Shown here piece after piece: positions 31,589 through 36,185 of a DNA stretch of 36,185 nt. This stretch comes from Rhodothermales bacterium (GTDB taxonomy: Bacteria > Bacteroidota > Rhodothermia > Rhodothermales > Bin80), in assembly GCA_028278205.1 (NCBI GenBank), contig JANQES010000115.1:1-36185 (forward strand), written 5' to 3'. The first letter of the stretch is position 1. Each line of letters starts with the position of its first letter. The position numbers and the translations under genes were made by a program. Below the pieces are notes generated by a model. It was not told where the DNA came from, did not search any database, and saw only the letters and a list, made by a program, of their open reading frames with translations.

Positions 31589-31810
31589 GTTTACTTCGTC
31601 AGTCGCTGCGCTCGTGTCAAGGAGTCTGATGTGCAATCCCGATGGGACATCGCCTCACAAAACGTTGTAGCCCCGAAGAGCGAGGGGTGAAGGGCGAAGA
31701 GCGCGGTCCGAGAATCGCCCTTCGCTCTTCGCCCTTCGAACACAATGGGTCTTGAAGGCGCTTTGCTCATGAGATGGCTTGACACGAGCGCAGCGACTGA
31801 CGAAGTAAAC
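31589..31810. mobile_element. 222-bp MITE-like element with perfect 33-bp terminal inverted repeats
   Basis: The first 33 nt (31589-31621, starting GTTTACTTCGTCAGTCGCTG) are the exact reverse complement of the last 33 nt (31778-31810). The 156-nt interior has no gene; it contains a perfect 15-bp hairpin, GAAGGGCGAAGAGCG (31689-31703) / CGCTCTTCGCCCTTC (31723-31737). Solitary, diverged copies of the terminal repeat (J words) occur at 18157-18188, 24295-24323 and 25474-25515. There is no clear target-site duplication. Non-autonomous transposition is inferred from structure; a repeat-driven inversion product is the alternative. Confidence 0.65.
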
Positions 31811-31874
31811 TGCACTAGAGCCTCCATCTTCCCCCCATGCCCCAACGTCACGCCCGGCCGTTTTCCAACCAACC

Positions 31875-31880
31875 GAGAGG
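31875..31880 (+). promoter_or_regulatory. Ribosome-binding site of the subtilase gene
   Basis: GAGAGG lies 6 nt before the ATG at 31887 and fixes the start, which also yields a complete lipoprotein-type signal sequence. Confidence 0.6.
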
Positions 31881-31886
31881 CGTATC

Positions 31887-33749
31887 ATGTTAAAGAAACG
31901 GATTTCCCTTCTCTGCTTGCTTGTTCTGGCTGTCTTTGTCTATGTAGGCTGCGAAGAAAGCGCACCCGTGGCCGTCGAAGACGCCTTGACAACGCTCAAC
32001 AGTGTCCAACAGGGCACGTCGTTGGCCCCGTTTGCGGCCCAGGCTATCGAAGGCGAGTACATCGTCGTCTTCGATGAAAACGTCTCGCAGGCGGACGCCG
32101 GCGGGCGCGCTCACCAAATTGCCGAAGACCACGGCGGCGAGGTGCTCTTCGTCTACCGGCACGTCTTGAAAGGCTTTGCCGCCAAGCTGCCGCCCTCCGC
32201 CGTCTCGACCGTCTCGTCCATCAACGACGTCGCCTTTGTCGAGCCGAGCCTGGTCGTCTACGGCAGCAGCGTATCGGTGAATGCTGCCGCCGCCGACACG
32301 CAGTTGAGCGCGCCCTGGGGCCTCGACCGCATCGACCAGCGTAACCTGCCGCTCAACGGCAAGTACGGCTACAGCCTCTCCGGCGACGGCGTGACGGCCT
32401 ACGTCATCGATTCGGGCATGGATTTCGATCACCCTGAGTTCGGCGGACGCGCCTCGCTCGGCGCCGACCTCGTCGATACCGCCGACGGCGGTGAGGATTG
32501 CAACGGCCACGGCACCCACATAGCCGGCATCATCGGAAGCGCCACCTACGGCGTCGCCAAAGACGTCTCGCTCAAAGCCATCCGCGTCTTCGACTGCGAC
32601 AACGCCAGCACCGTGCCCACGATCATCGCCGGCCTCGACACCACCGTGGCGCTGGCCTCGGGGCCGTCGGTCATCAACCTGAGCATGGCCGGGGTGGGCA
32701 GCCCCAGCCTGCAAGATGCCGTCGAAAACACCGTCGCTGAGGGCTTAGCCGTCGTGGTCTCGGCGGGCGACGTCGATACGGGCGTGTGCGGGTTTGCGCC
32801 CGCCAACGTCGAAGAAGCCCTGACCGTAGCCGCCAGCACCATCGAAGACGCCAAGACGAGTTCCTCGAACTTCGGACCCTGCATCGACGTCTTCGCCCCC
32901 GGACAGAACATCCCCTCGACGTGGCTCGCAGGCGGCTCGATGGATGCCAGCGGCACCTCGCAGGCCGCCCCGCACGTCACCGGCGTGGCCGCCCTCTACC
33001 TCGAAGCCGAACCCGGCGCGCCGCCGCTGGTAGCCACGGCGTCCATCGAAGAGATCATCCGGAGCCACGCCAGCGCCGGCAAAATCGCCAACCCCGGCGA
33101 AGATACCGATAACCTGCTGCTGTTCTCCGACGTGCCCGACAACCCGCGCTCGTTCAACCTCGAACTCGATAGCAGAACGATCAAAGACAACGGCAAAGGC
33201 CAGGCCGTCTTCTCCTGGAACCCCAACGGCGTCTTCACCAATAAACTCGACTTCTACGTCGATGAAGACCCCGACGGCTCGCCCAAAAAGACCGTCGACA
33301 ACGATGGGGTGGCGTCGCTCAAATTCAACAACCCCATCCTGGGCGGCCCGTTTGAGGTTCAGGCCTGCGAGAAAAACTCGACGGAGGTCTGCTCCGACGT
33401 CGTCACGGTCGAGTTCTTCCACTTTAAGCTCAAGCTCAAACGCACGTTCGTCAACCAGCGCGGCAAAGGCGTGGCCGAGCTTAAGTGGAACAAAAACAAA
33501 ATCGAAAAAAGCAAAATCGACTTCTACATCAACAAAGATCCGGACGGCAATGAGGACAAACGCACCGAAAACGACGGCTTCAACCGGGTGAAATTCGGCG
33601 ATCCGGATGCCGGGCCGTTCGACATCATCGCGTGCGAAAAGAACTCGACGACCTTCTGCTCGAACACCGTCACGGCAGACTTCGAAGACGCGCCGATCGT
33701 CTTCGAACCCAACCCGGACACCGACGAGCACGGCGACAAGAAGGATTAA
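31887..33749 (+). CDS. Subtilase (S8) family lipoprotein with Asn-to-Asp oxyanion position and two C-terminal beta-domain repeats
   Basis: This 620-aa protein has an export signal (MLKKRISLLCLLVLAVFVYV, then GC), with Cys22 a probable lipid-attachment site. An I9-type propeptide spans about 50-125 (EGEYIVVFDENVSQADAG, HVLKGFAAKLP). The catalytic domain has Asp175 (YVIDSGMDFDHPEF), His208 (DCNGHGTHIAG) and Ser358 (DASGTSQAAPHVTG), as in proteinase K-like subtilases. The oxyanion-hole Asn (AAGN in relatives) is Asp295 (VVVSAGDVDTGVCGF). After about residue 420, two tandem modules of roughly 85 aa each end CEKNSTEVCSDVVTVEF and CEKNSTTFCSNTVTADF; each carries DFY(V/I)-DPDG and paired Cys. It lies downstream of the MITE-like element. 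Proteolysis is likely but may be slow or altered. Confidence 0.93.
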   Translation: MLKKRISLLCLLVLAVFVYVGCEESAPVAVEDALTTLNSVQQGTSLAPFAAQAIEGEYIVVFDENVSQADAGGRAHQIAEDHGGEVLFVYRHVLKGFAAKLPPSAVSTVSSINDVAFVEPSLVVYGSSVSVNAAAADTQLSAPWGLDRIDQRNLPLNGKYGYSLSGDGVTAYVIDSGMDFDHPEFGGRASLGADLVDTADGGEDCNGHGTHIAGIIGSATYGVAKDVSLKAIRVFDCDNASTVPTIIAGLDTTVALASGPSVINLSMAGVGSPSLQDAVENTVAEGLAVVVSAGDVDTGVCGFAPANVEEALTVAASTIEDAKTSSSNFGPCIDVFAPGQNIPSTWLAGGSMDASGTSQAAPHVTGVAALYLEAEPGAPPLVATASIEEIIRSHASAGKIANPGEDTDNLLLFSDVPDNPRSFNLELDSRTIKDNGKGQAVFSWNPNGVFTNKLDFYVDEDPDGSPKKTVDNDGVASLKFNNPILGGPFEVQACEKNSTEVCSDVVTVEFFHFKLKLKRTFVNQRGKGVAELKWNKNKIEKSKIDFYINKDPDGNEDKRTENDGFNRVKFGDPDAGPFDIIACEKNSTTFCSNTVTADFEDAPIVFEPNPDTDEHGDKKD

Positions 33750-33805
33750 CCGAGGGCCGGTCCTCGTTCGAGCGCGTAGGCGCCCGGGAAAAGGGCGTCG
33801 GACGG

Positions 33806-33862
33806 CGTAGTGCGTACTTCGCCTTGCAAGACATTCTCATGCAAGACGGAGTACGCACTACG
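33806..33862. repeat. Word repeat family E, hairpin (copy E4)
   Basis: CGTAGTGCGTACT (33806-33818) and AGTACGCACTACG (33850-33862) form a perfect 13-bp stem; inside it TTGCAAGA/TGCAAGA occur as a direct pair. It lies about 57 nt after the subtilase stop. Confidence 0.8.
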
Positions 33863-34117
33863 TTTTGATGCCGCGCCGTCTCGCGCCTGGGATTGGGACG
33901 TGGACTCAAAATGAGAGCCGACGCGGCTCCCGCTCGTGCTCAATTCTAAAACTGCCGAAAATGGCCTGTTTGAGGCGATTTTTTGGAATCCTCGCAAATT
34001 GGCATCAATCCTGCTAAGGTCTATCGTGCCGGCGTTAAGGATGGCTTCGAGGAACGCCGGCCTGCGAAACACAAGAAAAAACACTGTTGCTTTAATCCAT
34101 AAAAGAGATCACCCCAG
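33863..34117. other. Gene-free stretch between subtilase and terminator hairpins
   Basis: I see no gene with convincing start, length or composition. Possible short frames exist on both strands, but they run across repeat boundaries. The sequence is of moderate GC and not of word-repeat type. It may be the 3' UTR of the subtilase or the body of a small RNA ending at the hairpins that follow. Confidence 0.35.
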
Positions 34118-34190
34118 GGCCTGGCAGGCCACCGTTATTTTTCATGCATGATCCTCTTTGGAGGACAACCCCTGCCAGGCCTTTTATCTT
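34118..34190 (+). terminator. Terminator-like hairpin 1
   Basis: GGCCTGGCAGG (34118-34128) and CCTGCCAGGCC (34171-34181) form a perfect 11-bp stem, with an inner TCCTC-TTTG-GAGGA hairpin (34152-34165), followed by TTTTATCTT. It lies just upstream of a stronger terminator. Confidence 0.6.
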
Positions 34191-34194
34191 AGAT

Positions 34195-34255
34195 GGCAAA
34201 GGGGGCGCAGAGCCTTAATGGTATGATCTGCCCTGCACCCCCTTTGCCTTTTTTT
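34195..34255 (+). terminator. Strong intrinsic terminator (hairpin 2)
   Basis: GGCAAAGGGGGCGCAG (34195-34210) pairs with CTGCACCCCCTTTGCC (34233-34248) with one mismatch, followed by seven T. No plus-strand gene follows in the window, so it ends either the subtilase transcript or a small RNA. Confidence 0.8.
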
Positions 34256-34263
34256 GTTTAGAG

Positions 34264-34412
34264 GGAAGGGCCAGTGGGATGTGGCCAGTGGGGATTTTGG
34301 GGAAGGGCGAAAGGGGGAGAGGGGGAAAGGGTGAGAGGGAGAAGGGGAAAACGGAAAAGGAAAGCCGACCTTAGCCGCTACGCCGGGATCAAAAAAAGAA
34401 CCCCAAAGCCCT
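34264..34412. repeat. Purine-rich word repeat family F/H (copy F2)
   Basis: It begins GGAAGGGCCAGTGGGATGTG, reiterates GGGGGAGAGGGGGAAAGGG units, and ends AAAGCCGACCTTAGCCG, GCCGGGATCAAAAAAAG and ACCCCAAAGCCC. These flanks match copy F1 (12056-12177 plus about 12337-12388), but the two-hairpin cassette between them in F1 is absent. It lies at the 3' end of the Lrp gene. Confidence 0.7.
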
Positions 34413-34414
34413 AC

Positions 34415-34903
34415 TTATTCTTCTTCCCTGTGCGCAAACAAGGTAGTCGGCGAGACATCGACCTGGCGGGTTTCTTTGAAGGTGCTCAAGACGATGCTCG
34501 TGCGTGTGCCGCTGACGCCCGCCCAGGATTGAATGCGCGAGAGCAGCCGCTCTAGCGTCGTCGTATTCCGGGTGCGCACTTTAAGGATGTGAGAGCCTTC
34601 GCCCGTGATCGAATGCACCTCCAACACTTCATCGAGGCTGCATGCATGATCGATCACCTCGCTGTAATGCATCGACCCATCCACCATCACCCGGATGAAG
34701 GCTGTGATGTCGAAGTGCAGGCGTTTGGCGTCTACGATGGCGTGATAGCCCACGAGCACGCCGCGCTCTTCGAGCTTACGCATCCGCTCGCTGACCGATG
34801 GCACCGACAGGCCCACCGCGTCGGCAATGGCGTTGCGTTTCATGCGGCCGTTGGCCTGCAACAGACCCAGGATCTTGACGTCGATCTCGTCGATACGCTC
34901 CAT
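34415..34903 (-). CDS. Lrp/AsnC family transcriptional regulator
   Basis: The protein is 162 aa from the ATG at 34903 (a TTG two codons earlier is less likely). The N-terminal winged helix-turn-helix reads DEIDVKILGLLQANGRM, then IADAVGLSVPSVSERMRKLE and RGVLVGYHAIVDAK, as in AsnC/Lrp proteins. The C-terminal RAM/ligand domain includes VMVDGSMHYSEVIDHA, VLEVHSITGEGSHILKVRTR and a final TSIVLSTFKE. Such regulators form octamers or dimers and respond to amino acids. The gene is transcribed on the minus strand with the cyclase lipoprotein upstream, across a 225-nt spacer filled by the I/G repeat. The target is unknown; self-regulation is common in the family. Confidence 0.94.
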   Translation of the reverse strand: MERIDEIDVKILGLLQANGRMKRNAIADAVGLSVPSVSERMRKLEERGVLVGYHAIVDAKRLHFDITAFIRVMVDGSMHYSEVIDHACSLDEVLEVHSITGEGSHILKVRTRNTTTLERLLSRIQSWAGVSGTRTSIVLSTFKETRQVDVSPTTLFAHREEE

Positions 34904-35008
34904 AGACAAACTTAACTTTTTTTCGTGCCTGGACGACGCGCTGCAAAAACACTGAAAATAAATAGAATTTCAGCTAATTAATTTAGATAAGATATGATGA
35001 AAAGACGG

Positions 35009-35152
35009 TAGCCGCAGATGAACGGGGATGAACACAGATGGAGCGGATGGGCAAATGGCAAATTGTAAGTGGAAAATAGGGGTTTGGTTGCCTTTCCCTT
35101 ATTATTTGCCCATCCGAATTATCCGCGTTTATCCGCGTCCATCTGCGGTTGC
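35009..35152. repeat. Word repeat family I with nested G word
   Basis: Left units CCGCAGATGAACGGGGATGA and ACACAGATGGAGCGGATGGG (35012-35050) face CCATCCGAATTATCCGCG, TTTATCCGCG and TCCATCTGCGGTT (35110-35150). A G word (GGCAAATGGCAAATTG) lies at 35050-35066. The right arm supplies the last codons and TAA stop (35129-35131) of the cyclase gene. Low-GC DNA at 34910-35000 separates it from the Lrp start; no firm promoter was seen. Confidence 0.75.
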
Positions 35153-35986
35153 AGGGATGATGGCGACGATACGCAGGGGGCCGCCGCTGCCGTCTTTGAT
35201 CTTCATGGGCAAGGCGATGACGGTGAAACCCTGGGGCGGCAGGCGGTCGAGGTGGGCCACGTTTTCGAAAGCGGGAATGTTGGCTTCGAACAAGATCTGA
35301 TGCGTCTCGAACAGCGTAGACTGGCCGTAATCGATGCTGGGCGTGTCGAGCCCGAGGGCGTGGATCGAGCGGTTTTCGACGAGCCACCGGGCGGCGTCGG
35401 GATGCAGACCGGGGAAGTGGAGCTTCGCCACGGCGTCGGGGCCGCGCTCGGCGGTGCCCATGTAGCGCTCGCGGTCGGGCCAGAACTGCCCGTAGCCGGT
35501 GCGCACGAGCACGATGACGCCGTCGGGCATCGTTCCGTGCGCGCTTTCCCAGCGTTCAAAATCAGCCACCGACACCTGATAATCGGGATTGCCCGCCGCC
35601 TGCTCTGCCACATCGACGACGATGGCCGGCCCCATCAAACGGTCCAGCGGGATGGCGTCGGCAGTCCAGCGGTTTTCGAAAAAGTGGATGGGTGCGTCGA
35701 GGTGGGTGCCGCCGTGCTCGGCACTGCTGAACGAGTTGGCCTCGTAATAATAACCGCCCGGCTGAATGCCTTTGGCATCCTCGTTGAGCACGAAGCCAGC
35801 GGCCGTGGGCCAGTAGATCGTCTCGGCGTCGAAGGCATACGAAAGATCGATGATTTCGCCATTCGGGAACGACGCCGCTGCCGTCGCCGCCTCGGACGAC
35901 GGCGTCTCGGCAGGCTGGCAGGCGGCGAGCAGGAGGATGACGAGAAAGGGAGAGAGGGAGGGTGGGGGAAAGGGAAAGCGTTTCAT
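35129..35986 (-). CDS. Cyclase-family (kynurenine formamidase-like) metal-dependent lipoprotein
   Basis: The protein is 285 aa from the ATG at 35986; the open frame continues to 36130 and beyond, but only this start precedes a signal (MKRFPFPPPSLSPFLVILLL, lipobox LAAC, Cys23). The mature domain matches the cyclase family PF04199: NGEIIDLSYAFDAETIYWP, the metal-binding HGGTHLDAPIHF (H91, H95, D97, H101), IPLDRLMGPAIVVDV and GLDTPSIDYGQSTLFETHQ. Relatives hydrolyse N-formylkynurenine or other amide/ester bonds with a divalent metal. A lipoprotein form suggests the periplasm rather than tryptophan catabolism. The signal's n-region is encoded by an F-like purine-rich word, and its last residues (ATADGRG) and stop by an I word. 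Confidence 0.9.
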   Translation of the reverse strand: MKRFPFPPPSLSPFLVILLLAACQPAETPSSEAATAAASFPNGEIIDLSYAFDAETIYWPTAAGFVLNEDAKGIQPGGYYYEANSFSSAEHGGTHLDAPIHFFENRWTADAIPLDRLMGPAIVVDVAEQAAGNPDYQVSVADFERWESAHGTMPDGVIVLVRTGYGQFWPDRERYMGTAERGPDAVAKLHFPGLHPDAARWLVENRSIHALGLDTPSIDYGQSTLFETHQILFEANIPAFENVAHLDRLPPQGFTVIALPMKIKDGSGGPLRIVAIIPATADGRG

Positions 35987-36185
35987 GGCGGCGGTCTTGG
36001 CTGTGTGTCGAGGGGCTTGCTTTGTAAAGATGTATTGAGTGCTATGGTGTTTTAGGATGATCAACTCAAACACAAAAACACTATAACAGGAGGCTTTGCA
36101 AAACCTACGGTATTGTGCCAGCGCACGCAATGCGGGTGTCTTCGAAGGCGCGTTGTCCTCGATGAGGCCCGAAAGGCCCCCGAAA
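35987..36185. other. Right edge, upstream of the cyclase gene
   Basis: No gene can be supported. An imperfect dyad, TATGGTGTTTT (about 36042-36052) against AAAACACTATA (about 36074-36085), lies 55-100 nt upstream of the cyclase start and could be an operator or part of a promoter region. A small dyad GGCC-TTTCG-GGCC is present near the edge. The frames that run off the edge are too short to judge. Confidence 0.3.

Noticed and set aside
31575..31821. TAGAGC at both sides of the 222-bp element as a target-site duplication
   Set aside because: The hexamers lie 8 and 5 nt away from the element ends, so they do not flank it directly.
33746..34151. Small overlapping frames on both strands after the subtilase gene
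   Set aside because: They cross repeat and hairpin boundaries, lack ribosome sites, and show no protein-like pattern.
34907..34947. Bacteroidota-type promoter (TAAGTTTG with upstream TTTG) for the Lrp gene
   Set aside because: The -7 box is 3 nt from the start codon and the spacing to the TTTG box (29 nt) is too long.

Overview
The window looks like a chromosomal segment of a GC-rich Bacteroidota/Rhodothermota relative, in the broad Rhodothermia group. This is inferred from a short RpoD of the Bacteroidota type, CarboxypepD_reg-like TonB-dependent receptors, a C-terminal type IX secretion sorting domain (YPNPFNPETTV...), and an Nqo-type complex I cluster. No rRNA, tRNA, CRISPR array or phage was seen.

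Layout. (1) Bases 1-925: the 3' end of a radical SAM/SPASM peptide maturase, cut by the window edge, followed 22 nt later by a 60-66 aa peptide ending in an alternating Cys-X tract (CKCQCQCQCQ). This is a candidate RiPP maturase/precursor pair and the most promising undescribed system here. (2) 964-7082, minus strand: rpoD; a GH20-like glycosidase translationally coupled (ATGA) to a xylose-isomerase-like TIM-barrel enzyme; an Nramp-related transporter; and a frameshifted lipoprotein remnant. (3) 7141-16360, plus strand: a TonB receptor behind a textbook sigma-70 promoter, a secreted beta-helix protein with a T9SS signal, a secreted WD40 protein, and a large secreted protein of unknown family. 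(4) 16388-25400, minus strand: complex I genes transcribed nuoA-B-C-D-E-F, then three unrelated genes (hypothetical, Uma2, DUF4920 lipoprotein), then nuoG. (5) 25998-31047, minus strand: a second TonB receptor, purB and an ECF-type sigma factor. (6) 31589-36185: a 222-bp MITE-like element with perfect 33-bp terminal inverted repeats, a subtilase lipoprotein with an altered oxyanion residue, tandem terminator hairpins, an Lrp/AsnC regulator, and a cyclase-family lipoprotein.

Cutting across all regions is a second signal. Most gene-to-gene spacers are filled by 'word' repeats: 7-14 nt units reiterated two to four times, then a short loop, then their reverse complement. At least ten word families occur, some nested in one another, and several abut or supply stop codons. 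Independently, perfect palindromes sit at the 3' ends of nuoA, nuoC, nuoE and the nuoG side of a convergent gene pair. Together these form a dense hairpin-at-gene-end architecture that ordinary gene annotation does not explain.

Functionally, the protein genes suggest a heterotrophic Gram-negative cell that takes up glycans or peptides through TonB receptors, degrades them with secreted and periplasmic enzymes, and respires through complex I.
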